From Brachynemurus nebulosus (lineage: Eukaryota > Arthropoda > Insecta > Neuroptera > Myrmeleontidae): 64,000 nucleotides of DNA. A program made the translations under genes and the position numbers. This document shows, piece by piece, positions 25,399 through 34,376 of the stretch; position 1 is the stretch's first letter; each line of letters begins with the position of its first letter. The stretch lies in assembly GCA_035578155.1 (NCBI GenBank), contig JAPWDM010000001.1:76248972-76312971 (forward strand), written 5' to 3'. Below the pieces are notes generated by a model. The model had not been told where the DNA came from. It made no database searches and saw nothing but the letters and a program-made list of their open reading frames with translations.

Positions 25399-25797
25399 TT
25401 ACAAAATTCGCCATTCAGCATCCTCCACGATTTCAAGAAGATCCAACGTTTTGAATTGCAATTTATGAGTTAGTCCAATGGGTCCATTATTCATAATACC
25501 CAGTTTTGGATTGCTTTGCAACCATGCCAGCATCTGCTCGTTCAAATTGTCAAATCTCGCTGGTAACGAAATGTATCCAATTTCCAATTCCAATATTGTC
25601 TTCATTTTCGATGAATCGAATTTTGACGGCAATTGACTTGCGCCCATTATTTTATATACTTTTCCAATTTCCATATCAGAAAGTTTAATCCATCGTTTAA
25701 CAGCACCAAGATGATTCAATTCCTCCACAAAATTTCCAGCCATTTTTTGAATTAAGTTTCTGTTTCCAGATGAAGCACCAGTAGTAATGGATTCCAT
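25399..25797 (-). CDS. Small unrecognised protein, 132 aa, antisense gene of the 7-kb element
   Basis: The frame extends to 25806, but the first ATG on the minus strand is at 25797. The protein is 132 residues, soluble-looking, with no signal peptide or membrane segment. Its middle reads KVYKIMGASQLPSKF, then TILELEIGYISLPARFDNL, alternating beta-like strands of the kind seen in small OB-fold proteins; that is a guess. I recall similar K-x-Y-x-I...LPxRF proteins as multicopy families in arthropods, without a known role. The frame is intact, in contrast to the surrounding junk. It has its own TATA+initiator promoter about 95 bp upstream and an AATAAA about 82 nt downstream. It faces the zinc-finger gene. 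Function unknown. Confidence 0.72.
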   Translation of the reverse strand: MESITTGASSGNRNLIQKMAGNFVEELNHLGAVKRWIKLSDMEIGKVYKIMGASQLPSKFDSSKMKTILELEIGYISLPARFDNLNEQMLAWLQSNPKLGIMNNGPIGLTHKLQFKTLDLLEIVEDAEWRIL

Positions 25798-25888
25798 TGT
25801 TGGCAATAATTAATTGTTAACACAACAATTGAAAATTCACAACAATAAGATTTAATGTTTTTTCACTAAAGTTTCGAACAAAATTGTA

Positions 25889-25943
25889 ACTGAAGAAATT
25901 CTGTCGCGCCCTTTTATAGCAGAAAGATAGCCTGATGACGTCA
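25889..25943 (-). promoter_or_regulatory. Core promoter of the antisense gene, with CRE palindrome
   Basis: Read on the minus strand: TGACGTCA (25943-25936), TATAAAAG from 25918, and initiator TCAGT (25893-25889). TATA to initiator A is about 27 nt. The order of elements mirrors the promoter at the other end of the element. Confidence 0.75.
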
Positions 25944-25997
25944 TTTATCACACTTTATGTAGCCATACAGGTTAAAACCTGTTGCTTCATTTTTTTT

Positions 25998-26215
25998 GCA
26001 TATTAGACAGAAATCTTCGCTATTAATAACAGTTTACCTTTAGTGACGTCAGCTGACAATTTATACAAGTTTAAACCTGTTTTCAGATAAAAATATACAA
26101 TCATATGATAAAATTCATTTTTGCATATTAGAGAGAAATCTTCGCTGTTTGATATCAGTTTACCTTTAGTGACGTCAGCTGACAGTTTAAGCCTGTTTTC
26201 AGATAAAAATATTAT
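25998..26215. repeat. Subterminal direct repeats with TGACGTCA sites
   Basis: Two copies, about 120 bp apart, of a block containing GCATATTAGA, GAAATCTTCGCT, TTTACCTTTAGTGACGTCA and TGTTTTCAGATAAAAATAT. Each carries the palindrome TGACGTCA (26044-26051, 26170-26177) upstream of the antisense promoter. They may be enhancer or transposase-binding repeats. Confidence 0.75.
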
Positions 26216-26324
26216 AAAATTATGAAAGCAAGGCCATCTTTTAATGGCTAGTTTAACTATCAAAAAAAAAAGTTTTTCGATGCCATCTATTGACAATTTT
26301 TCAAACTTACACACAGGAATCCAG

Positions 26325-26686
26325 ACTAGCAACGCCATCTAGTAGCGAATTCACAGGCTCGAAGGTGGCTGCGCCATCTAGTAGCGAATTCACAGGCTCG
26401 AAGGTGGCTGCGCCATCTGTTAGGGAATTTTTCAGTTCTTAGGTTAGAAAAAACTTTTGTTAGGTTAAGCTAAGTTCGCTTAGGTTTCGTTAGGTTAGGT
26501 CAAATTCCATTGGGTTCTGTTAGGTTAGAAAAAAATTTCACTAGATATCGTTAGGTTGGAGACCAAGTTTTGCTCCACCCACCGCCGGAGGCTTCTAGAA
26601 CCGCCTCGGTAGTTTGCCTCCTGCCGAGGTCACTCAAAAAGTCGGCAGGAGGGAAGGAGGTTCCCGTAGCCCCATATTCCTACTAC
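26325..26686 (-). repeat. Right TIR of the 7-kb element (362 bp, with 39-bp duplication)
   Basis: Reverse complement of 19608-19931, plus one extra 39-bp copy of the unit starting CGCCATCTAGTAGCG (at 26333 and 26372, with a third partial copy at 26411). The duplicated unit accounts for the whole length difference between the two TIRs. Confidence 0.92.
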
Positions 26687-27159
26687 TTGCGTTACATTGT
26701 ATATAGTACCTGACGATTAGTAAACAAAACAAACTAAAAATTGATGACTGAGGATCTCTTAGTAAAATATTATTCTTTTAAATAAGACTTAGTAAACACT
26801 GTATTGAACAGTCGAAATAATATAATAAAAGAGTTTAAGATTTCAATTGTTTGGTTTTAAAACCAACATTTTTATTTTATCTTCTTTTTTCTATTTGGTT
26901 GATATCTAAAAACCTAATTTATTATTTCTGTTTTTTGTTATTATAAATTTTGTTTTCAATATTTGCTTATCCACATCTGCAAGCAATTTAGCTTAAAATA
27001 TACATGTTCTTTCGATATTGCTTATTCCACTTAGGATAAGATTTATGGATGTTCTTTAAATTGGAGCACTCCATACTCTTCTCTTGGAAAAGTTACATTA
27101 TTTCGTTTCTCAGAAATTTAAGTAAAAAACATCCCCTTTTGGGCTCTGCGGAACGAATC

Positions 27160-27524
27160 TGATATAAATGCGTTAGATTTATGTGATGAAATAGAAACTC
27201 TTTTAACATATATTAATCCTGACATGAATGCATTAACAGTTTTAGATTATATATTTTCTAATGATCTTACTACAATGTTTCCGAATATGACAATTGCATT
27301 AAGAATATTTTTGACAATACCCGTGACAGTGGCATCTGGTGAGAGACGTTTTTCGAAACTTAAGTTAATAAAAAATTATTTAAGATCTAGTACCTATGTC
27401 ACAGGAAAGAATATCGTATTTAAGTTTAATTAGCATAGAAAACAAAATTGCTGCAGATATGGACATGTCAGATTTAATAAATGAATTTTTAATAAAAAAG
27501 GCAAGGAAAGTGAATTTTATATAA
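27160..27524 (+). pseudogene. hAT transposase C-terminal fragment (ZMYM1-like)
   Basis: The frame around 27224-27433 encodes FPNMTIALRIFLTIPVTVAS followed by GERRFSKLKLIKNYLRS, the conserved hAT dimerisation region of ZMYM1-like transposases. After a frameshift near 27395 the family sequence continues in another frame (SQERISYLSLISIE) to a stop near 27524. The N-terminal catalytic part is absent. It belongs to the hAT at 19255-27826 and is inactive. Confidence 0.85.
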
Positions 27525-27914
27525 AATTTTAAAATTGTTACTATTCGTTTTTGTTTTGTGTAAAATTATTTATTTTTATTTACTTGTTCTTGAAATTTAT
27601 GCGAACTAAATTTTTAAAAAAAGTTTAAGTGTTTTATTCCATTTATAATCCTAAATATTTTATAATATTTCATGCATTTCATTAAAGTAAGTATATATAG
27701 TAAGTAAACTGGTAGCCGGGAGGCATATATTTTATTATCAAAAATGTATTACAAATAAGTTTGGCGTTTTAGGGGCGGCAATTTTTGCCTTGCACCCCAG
27801 CGCGAATGTCCCTTGGCGCGGCCCTGTTCGTCGCACCAACTATCGAACTTAATTGCCTCAAACGTTCGATCGAACGTTGGAAGGAACGTTCGTAGCATCG
27901 TGTAGAACCCGCTT

Positions 27915-28175
27915 TATATTCGCTATTTTACATCAGTTGATGAGGAATTATAACGCCACGACTGGTAAAAAAAGAAAACCTAATAACTGCCATTTTCCTG
28001 ACCAATTTTGTCAATTCTTCCGTTTGAGAATGGAGTATTATAAGATGGAGATCTTACTTATATGAGAGGAATTGACAAAATTGGTCAGGAAAATGGTAAA
28101 TATCAGGCTTTCTTTTTTTACCACTCGCGGCGTTAATAATGCTCGAATACTGATATGAATATAGTGCATATAGTA
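27915..28175. repeat. Foldback repeat, ~110-bp arms
   Basis: Around 27955-28020 the sequence includes GGTAAAAAAAGAAA and CATTTTCCTGACCAATTTTG; the mirrored arm is at about 28065-28135. Arms remain similar out to about 28175. Spacer about 40 bp; no gene. Probable MITE. Confidence 0.75.
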
Positions 28176-28213
28176 ACATAAAACGGATAAAACAGAATGT
28201 AACTACAGCACTT

Positions 28214-28268
28214 ATTCTCAAATGGAAACACGTCGGGACTGGGGAAGTGAGTGTTTCCATTTGAGAAT
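28214..28268. repeat. Perfect 18-bp-arm hairpin
   Basis: ATTCTCAAATGGAAACAC (28214-28231), 19-nt loop, then the exact complement (28251-28268). A related word, TTCCATTTGAGAATAAG, recurs near 28598. Role unknown; probably a MITE end. Confidence 0.8.
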
Positions 28269-28729
28269 CACCAATGTCGGTTGATGGTATTTAATAATAA
28301 GAAAATACATAGAAATTACATATGTATGAAATAAACTCTTATAATTTAAATTACTTAATACGGCGGATATCCAATGGTACTTACTGACTCCGATTTTACA
28401 TAATGACGTCAGCGGATTATATAATATACAATATAAATGATGCGGGGCGAAATAAAAATTGTTAAGTTTATTAAAGATAGAAAGATAGAAAAACCCACTT
28501 TATAATTGAGTTGAACATTGAAAAAAATTCCAGAAGATTCTATTCAAAAGCTAACCAAGATAATATGGAAGCTCGCGTTTCCATTTGAAAGTGTTCCATT
28601 TGAGAATAAGTACTGTACCGCTTTCGTATCCGTCGAACACGAGTGCCATCTTTGATTTGGACACTTTTTTGAATACATTGAGTTTCGTCTCCTTGTCTAA
28701 TCTCCATACGTTTGAGTTCGATCCATGTA
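28269..28729. other. Spacer, no gene seen
   Basis: Non-coding sequence with a CRE-like ATGACGTCAG near 28400 and a repeat word shared with the hairpin at 28214. Nothing else is supported. Confidence 0.5.
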
Positions 28730-28894
28730 CAGTACACTCTCGTTAATTCAAACCTGCGATAATTTGAAACTCTCTATAATTCAAAGGTATCACGAGTTCC
28801 CTACAAAATCTCTTTATATTTCGAACTAAAACAATACATTTTTATACACTTAGTAATTCGAACGAAAAAATCATTGCTACGTAACAAAACGACG

Positions 28895-29756
28895 CATAGT
28901 GGTCCAATTTTCAAAAAAAGCGGATAAAAATCAAAAATTACTTTGAGTATAACAAAAAATGGTATATAAGGGTTTTCAAGGTCGCTAATTATAAATTTGA
29001 TATTATTATTTTGAAAATTCAAAATGGCGTGTCCAAAATGGCGAGCAAAAATAAAAAAATTAGTTTTATTGAAACGAAAAATGGTATATAAAGGTTTTCA
29101 AGGTCGCTGGTTATGAATTTGATATTGTTATTTTAAAAATTAAAACTGACGGGTCCAAAATGACGGACAAAAATAAAAAAATAAGTTTTATTGAAACAAA
29201 AAATGGTATATAAAGGTTTATAAGGTCGCTGATTATGAATATGAAGTGAGACAAGGAAAAACTGAAATTGGTGTAAAAAACGAAGGGGCAAATTGGGGCA
29301 AGAATTTTGTTTTTTAAAATAATCTACATACTTCATACTTTGTTGTAAACAAAGCAAATCATCCAACTCGATCAAACTCATAACTATTTCTTATAAATAA
29401 ACACATTAACAATGCAATATTTCTCTGTAATAAGTACACCCTATAGAAATATTAAATTACTCTTTACCACACATCCATAATGATTACTCACCTTCATTTT
29501 CAACTTCCATCACTCTTTATTTCAAAAACACACTTGCAAACAAAAGTTATTAATGAACAATTAGAAGATGCGTACGAGACAGTCGCTCAGTTAGCTGGGT
29601 TTGACTTTTCTTTATCTGGTAATGCAGCCGGTATAATGGACTGTCGGTTTGCACCGAGGTGCAGTAGTGGCCCCCCTAAAGTATTACGGGGTAATAAGTT
29701 CAAAATTACCATTTTTCTCATTTTTATCCGCTTTTTTTGGAAATTGGACCACTGTG
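28895..29756. mobile_element. Transib-like element, CACAGTGG-type TIR
   Basis: The left TIR CATAGTGGTCCAATTTTC and right TIR GGAAATTGGACCACTGTG match over about 35 bp (through AAAAAAAGCGGATAAAAAT). The flanking 5-bp words CGACG and CGATG fit the GC-rich 5-bp duplication of Transib, and CACAGTG equals the RAG signal heptamer. No transposase is seen. It contains a 3 x 122-bp tandem repeat. Confidence 0.6.
28905..29240. repeat. Tandem repeat, 122-bp period, ~3 copies
   Basis: AAAAATGGTATATAA recurs at 28961, 29083 and 29205 (exact 122-bp spacing of GGTATATA). Each copy is followed by AAGGTCGCT and a GTCCAAAATG block. It lies inside the Transib-like element. Confidence 0.9.
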
Positions 29757-30009
29757 CGATGCGTTATTAATTCGAACTCATCGGCGTCAAACACACGACA
29801 ATTCAAAGTTGCAGAGAGAAAGAGACAAAAAGATTGTAAGTACATTTTGAGACAAGTTCAAGTTCATTCATCGCAAATGCTTAAAAAATTAAAATTGTTA
29901 CCTGCGATAATTCGAACCTCTCTATAATACGTAATATTTTAAACCTTTGCACTCCGAATCTTTTTTTTATAGTCCTTGGGCCCAGACCTAAAAAAGTTAA
30001 TTATGACTA

Positions 30010-30382
30010 CACTGTCGAAACTTTGTGTATTTGTTATTTGGGTGGAGTCGGACAAATTTTAAGCCTAGCGCAGTATGGTAGTGGGGCGTTTGTCTCTCAA
30101 GCTATCAAAAAGTCGTCAATCTTGTGCGAGAAAAAAAATTATTACCACAATTGTAATTTTTATTTTAATCAATAACTTGTATCAAATAAAAAGCAAAAAA
30201 AATTTGTCGGACAAAAATATTGGGTCGTTTGACGCGTCGGTCAATTTATTACCACACGGCTGATTTTTACAGGATCCATCATAAAAAAATTTTTAAAATA
30301 ATGTGGTAATCTTGTTGGACAATTTTCAAGGGGCACATGCGCAGTCGGACGCATCAAAGATGGGGGTTTCCTGCAACCCTTA
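30010..30382 (+). repeat. Inverted arm A (pair with 40138-40543)
   Basis: About 375 bp from CTGTCGAAACTTTGTG to GATGGGGGTTTCCTGCAAC. The same sequence is inverted at 40138-40543 with roughly 88% identity by eye (shared words include GGCACATGCGCAGTCGGAC). The arms are 9.8 kb apart. Confidence 0.85.
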
Positions 30383-30598
30383 TATTTATTAACACAGATG
30401 CTATTTTCATTTTTTACTTTTTTTTTTACTTGTGTAATGCGTATTGGACGAGTTGTCCGACAATAATAATGGGGATTTTTGATAAAATTAAAAAAAAAAT
30501 TAATTTTTCAAATTTCTCACCACATATTTTATATATATAATTTATACATACGTTTATTAATGTACATTATATGTCTAATACATATTATGTTTTATACT

Positions 30599-30600
<2 letters not shown>

Positions 30601-30682
<82 letters not shown>
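30601..30682. repeat. (TA)n microsatellite
   Basis: About 80 bp of pure TA just before the LINE fragment. IY-repeat frames through it are not genes. Confidence 0.98.
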
Positions 30683-30687
<5 letters not shown>

Positions 30688-30696
30688 TATTAAGAC

Positions 30697-31191
30697 GCTT
30701 AAAAGAAATTGTTCCGGGTAATATATTGATAACGGCTTACTATGCGTACATCTACTCGACGTTATCTTACAGAATACTATTCTGGGGTACGTCATTTCAT
30801 GTAAAAGAGATACTCCTCATTCAACGAAAGATAATACGGCTACTAGTCGGATTAAAAGCTCGAGACAGTTGCAAAGACGCATTCAAAAGCTTGCAAATTC
30901 TAACAGTATTCGGAATGCTAGTTCTAGAAGCCGTTATATTCTACAAGCAAGAACTTTACTACACGTAGCATAATACACGCTTATGATACGAGAAATAAGT
31001 ACAATTTGCAGTCAGATCAAACAACATTATCAGCTATTCAAAATAATACGTACAACACCATAGTAAAGATATGTAACCATACACCTAAACATATACTTGA
31101 TTTGCCACCTGTGAAATTAAGGAAAAAACTAAAGAATGTGTTAACTAATGAAGTTTTATATAATATTAGTGATTACTATAGCATAAATTAG
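30697..31191 (+). pseudogene. Non-LTR retrotransposon RT C-terminus (jockey/CR1-like)
   Basis: Plus-strand frames encode the C-terminal thumb region typical of jockey/CR1-like LINEs. The first frame has TAYYAYIYSTLSYRILFWG and LLIQRKIIRLLVG. After a shift comes HAYDTRNKYNLQS, and the tail TPKHILDLPPVKLRKKLKN ends at a TAA at 31189-31191. The catalytic palm is absent: this is a 5'-truncated copy of the kind LINEs leave. It is followed, after about 90 bp, by a long (TA)n, possibly its simple-repeat tail. Confidence 0.8.
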
Positions 31192-31274
31192 GAATTATAT
31201 TTATAATCAGAAATTTTTCAAATGTAATTACTGTGTAACTTTTTCTACAACTGTATTAAGTTTATACGGAAATA

Positions 31275-31278
<4 letters not shown>

Positions 31279-31342
<64 letters not shown>

Positions 31343-31356
31343 TTATATATCTATAT

Positions 31357-31439
<83 letters not shown>
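31279..31439. repeat. (TA)n microsatellite with CTATAT interruptions
   Basis: About 160 bp of TA with a short (TATC)-type middle (31340-31380). It borders the hAT element on its right. Confidence 0.98.
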
Positions 31440-31442
<3 letters not shown>

Positions 31443-32104
31443 CTGTATAGTATCTAGATACAAGTATCTGAAATCAGTATCTAGATACAAATTTACGTAT
31501 CTTGTATCTGTATCTAGTATCTAGATACATTTGATCTGTATCTTGTATCTTTTTTATAAACTTTAGATACAGATACATTTTATAACCTTATTTACCAATT
31601 TTTAATATAAAATTATGGTTATTTTAGTAATATTCAACAATGAGAATTATGAATTTAATTAACAAACTTAAACAATTAAGCTGCAATTAAGTTTCAAAAT
31701 CTTGACGTAGGTATGAATTTGCATAGGTGAATAGTATCTATAAATAAAAGCATTAGGATAAATGGGTCTGTTCATGATTTCTTATAATTGTATTACGTCA
31801 CTGAAAATTCCTATATTAATCCACCATCAATTATATAATTAAAATTTGAATATAGTCAGAAAAGATAAACAATTTACGGCGACTTACAACCAAAAGGAAA
31901 CCAACCAAAGCGACTTCCTAATTTCTATTTTTATTATGCATTAGATGTATTATAATTTTTTATAGTACGAGAACAGACCTAATATTTTGGTTATGTGTGG
32001 TAATGATATTCCGTAGTGGCTAATGTGTGCATGTGAAAAAAGTATCTAGATTCTTCATTGGTCAGTTGGCCAGTTCTTTAAAATGATTGTATACATAATT
32101 TAAA

Positions 32105-32371
32105 ACAACCTTACTTTAATTCAGCAGAGGTTGAAGCTCTTAGATTTTTACGAGAAAAATCTATCTACATTGCCCCAATTTCCAACAGTTAATTCAATTT
32201 TTTTAAAATATAATACAATTTTAATATCAAGTGCTCCAGTTGAATGACTATTTAGTAGTTTTAGTACAGCTGGACAAATTATTACCGCGAGAAGAAATTT
32301 TCTATCAGAGAATATGTTGGAAACTTTATTGTTTTTGAAACATAACAGTACATTAGAGAAACTTACGGTTT
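32105..32371 (+). pseudogene. hAT transposase C-terminal remnant
   Basis: Translations in two frames give NSAEVEALRFLREKS and, after stops, SSAPVE followed by FSTAGQIITARRNFLSENML and ETLLFLK, matching the hAT C-terminal dimerisation motif. In-frame stops and shifts make it inactive. Confidence 0.75.
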
Positions 32372-32637
32372 AAGCTAGTTTATTTATTTATTTATTTTTC
32401 ATCTAGTTTCCTTTTTATAATTTTGCGTAAATTAAGAAGGTGCTCTATGACGGTGGCAACCATTTCATGGATTCTTCTTAGTCAATGCCGTCTATAGTAT
32501 TGGCTGGGTGCATGATGCCAACGACATCTATAATATACATTTTTTTCATGCTATTAAATAATGGTAACCGTGGAAATAAATTTAAAATATTTTCAAAAAA
32601 ACCGTAAAATCTGAATACAAATATTTGTTATTTACAA

Positions 32638-32960
32638 TGAGCCATTTTCTCAAAATATCTACATCTCTATGATTGAAATTTTAATTTAAAAATTGCTATG
32701 TAACCGCATGAGAAAATTGTTTAACACCAGGGCGGCGACACGCGTTATTCGGAACTACATCTCTATAGTTGGAATATTAATTTCTAAAAAATAAACAATA
32801 TTCCTAGGTAACCGAATTGGAAAATTTCGTTGCTAAAGTGGAATTAACAAAAGGTGATTTTTGGTTGGTAAATTAATATCTCGATTATAGACATGTATTC
32901 CCAAATACCTGTGTCGCCGCCCTGGTGATAGATTGCTACATATTTGAGAAAATGGTCCAT
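32638..32960. mobile_element. Nested foldback element with 17-bp perfect TIR core
   Basis: CACCAGGGCGGCGACAC (32725-32741) is exactly mirrored at 32911-32927. An outer mirrored pair, GCCATTTTCTCAAA and TTTGAGAAAATGG, lies at 32641 and 32942. The core is therefore a 203-bp MITE inside a longer foldback. Confidence 0.8.
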
Positions 32961-33880
32961 TATTTTTTTTTTATAAATAAATTTGAACAATTTGAGGTAT
33001 AAAATACTGAATGAAGTATAATAATTGTATTAATAAAGTATTTAAACAATTTTCGACGTTAACATGGATATAATTATCAAGACAGTATTTCCTTCCAACC
33101 CCGGACTATGCAGAGGAAAAAGTTGCTGGTGATGGTGAAGCACGTCAGGGAAATTCGAAAATTAAGAAATGCTGACATAAGTCATTTAGCTGAATGTACA
33201 GTCATACATAAAGCAAACATCAATAACTTCTTATGAAACATCATTGCATGTGAGTTTAAAATATCTCAAATATTTTTAATTCTGTATTTATGCATTAACG
33301 TGTAGACGTTAATACGTTGACAGATAAATAAGGAACGACATATTAGTGGCAATTGCGTTTATAATCAAAGTGGATCAATGTATTATATTTTTATTTAATA
33401 TTTTTTATGACACTATAAACACATATGAGCATGTATTATTGCCTATTTTCTCCACTACTCACGCTGCAATCGATTTAATTATCCCCACCATATATTACGC
33501 ACCCTGCCAATACGCCTGTACTATAAATTATACTATAATACGGCTATACTAGCACCTATAGTATTGTTAATCTATTACGTCTATATTACAATCAATGAAA
33601 TTTTTAATATATGTGTGATTCTTATGTGTAATTAATGTTACAAAATAAATTGAATAATTTTTTTTTAAATATAATTAAAAATTAAGCGTTTTTCTATCTT
33701 CTCATATTCCATATTTTGATAATACAAATAAAACTATTTTGTATATTTAACGGCATTAACGAAGGAATATACTATAGTTATTTTTAAAAAGTATCTGCAT
33801 ATCAGTATCTAGATACAAATTTACTCGGAGTATCTGTATCTGTATCTAGATACATTTTATACAGTATCTATACAGCACTG

Positions 33881-33885
<5 letters not shown>

Positions 33886-33946
<61 letters not shown>
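33886..33946. repeat. (TA)n microsatellite
   Basis: About 60 bp of TA between the hAT right end and the next MITE. Confidence 0.95.
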
Positions 33947-33949
<3 letters not shown>

Positions 33950-34174
33950 CGTTCGTAATATTTTGAAGTGTCAATGACCTGGAAATTATCATATCTAGTG
34001 TATTTCACTTTTTGACGTTGGTACTATTTTCGAAGTGGTAAATAAAAATATGTACCTGTACCTATTTCATGAAAAAAAAATGAAGAAAAATATATTTTAT
34101 ATTTCAGTGTAGCGGCAAAGCTCACTTGGTTTATCTTTAAAGGACATTGACATTTCAAAATATTACGAACGCAC
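33947..34174. mobile_element. 228-bp MITE, GTGCGTTCGTAATATTTTGA ends, TA duplication
   Basis: About 35 bp at each end are mirrored (GTGCGTTCGTAATATTTTGA and TCAAAATATTACGAACGCAC type). TA flanks both sides. It is a Tc1/mariner-type MITE. Confidence 0.85.
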
Positions 34175-34176
34175 TA

Positions 34177-34376
34177 TATACCGGGTGTAAAGTAAATAAC
34201 TCTCTTCCTTTTAACAGATGGTTTATCTTGGTGTATAATTGCCGAAGACATATTTTTTTTTTCGGAATTCGCTATCTGAAAAAATCGCATCCCAGCCAGC
34301 TCGTCGTTTAATATAAATTTCCCTGAATACGCCTCTGACTAAACTACAGTTATTCACACCCTGTATAGTAATCTTT
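34177..34376. mobile_element. ~200-bp MITE, TATACCGGGTGT ends
   Basis: The left end TATACCGGGTGTAAAGTAAA is mirrored by ATTCACACCCTGTATA on the right. Words such as GAGAGTTATTTACT and ACCCTATATA recur at 7570, 22200 and 38880, so the family is dispersed in this genome. Confidence 0.6.

Larger units (their letters stand above)
19608..26686. mobile_element. 7.08-kb ambisense DNA element, long TIRs, TTGCGTTA duplication
   Basis: Near-identical TIRs bound it (19608-19931 and 26325-26686), and an exact 8-bp duplication TTGCGTTA flanks it (19600-19607, 26687-26694). Inside, in order: a TTTGGTGCA minisatellite, a promoter and plus-strand zinc-finger/acidic gene (20568-21706), non-coding DNA with a 1,379-bp tandem duplication, and a convergent minus-strand gene of 132 residues (25399-25797) with its own promoter and subterminal repeats. 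No transposase, helicase, Rep or polymerase is visible. The TIRs contain internal hairpins. Convergent genes driven from the two ends resemble ambisense densovirus layout, but no viral hallmark gene is present. It could be a non-autonomous transposon with cargo or a reduced virus-like element. Class is unassigned. Confidence 0.9.
19255..27826. mobile_element. hAT transposon (ZMYM1-like transposase remnant), host of the 7-kb element
   Basis: The TIRs CAGGGCCGCGCCAAG and CTTGGCGCGGCCCTG match over 15 bp. The 8-bp duplication TTCGTCGC is perfect (19247-19254 and 27827-27834). Subtracting the inner 7-kb insertion leaves about 1.5 kb, containing only a C-terminal transposase fragment near 27160-27524. 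It is therefore a deleted, non-autonomous hAT. Confidence 0.9.
18878..27915. mobile_element. Outer MITE split by a hAT insertion
   Basis: The left end GCTTCTACACGATGCTACGA (from about 18882) is mirrored at 27895-27912 (CGTAGCATCGTGTAGAA). The flanks 18878-19254 and 27835-27915 are the two halves of one roughly 460-bp element, separated by the hAT insertion with TTCGTCGC duplication. The left half carries many TTCGA/CGAAC words; no coding capacity is seen. Confidence 0.75.
31440..33880. mobile_element. hAT element inserted in (TA)n, GTATCTAGATAC-rich ends
   Basis: The left end AGTGCTGTATAGTATCTAG and right end TACAGCACTG are mirrored. Both subterminal zones are dense in GTATCTAGATAC words. 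The flanks TATATATA and TATGTATA suit an 8-bp duplication in the TA tract. A hAT transposase remnant (32105-32371) lies inside. Confidence 0.75.

Noticed and set aside
19608..26686. Assignment of the 7-kb element to parvoviruses
   Set aside because: Layout is suggestive, but no NS1/Rep helicase or capsid signature is visible, and an 8-bp TSD with long TIRs is transposon-like.
29480..29770. 96-codon frame including a Cys-containing peptide near 29600
   Set aside because: It lies inside the Transib-like element, has no recognisable domain and runs into low-complexity TIR sequence.
30601..31490. IY-repeat open frames on both strands
   Set aside because: They are translations of (TA)n and nothing else; the same applies at 56142-56444.
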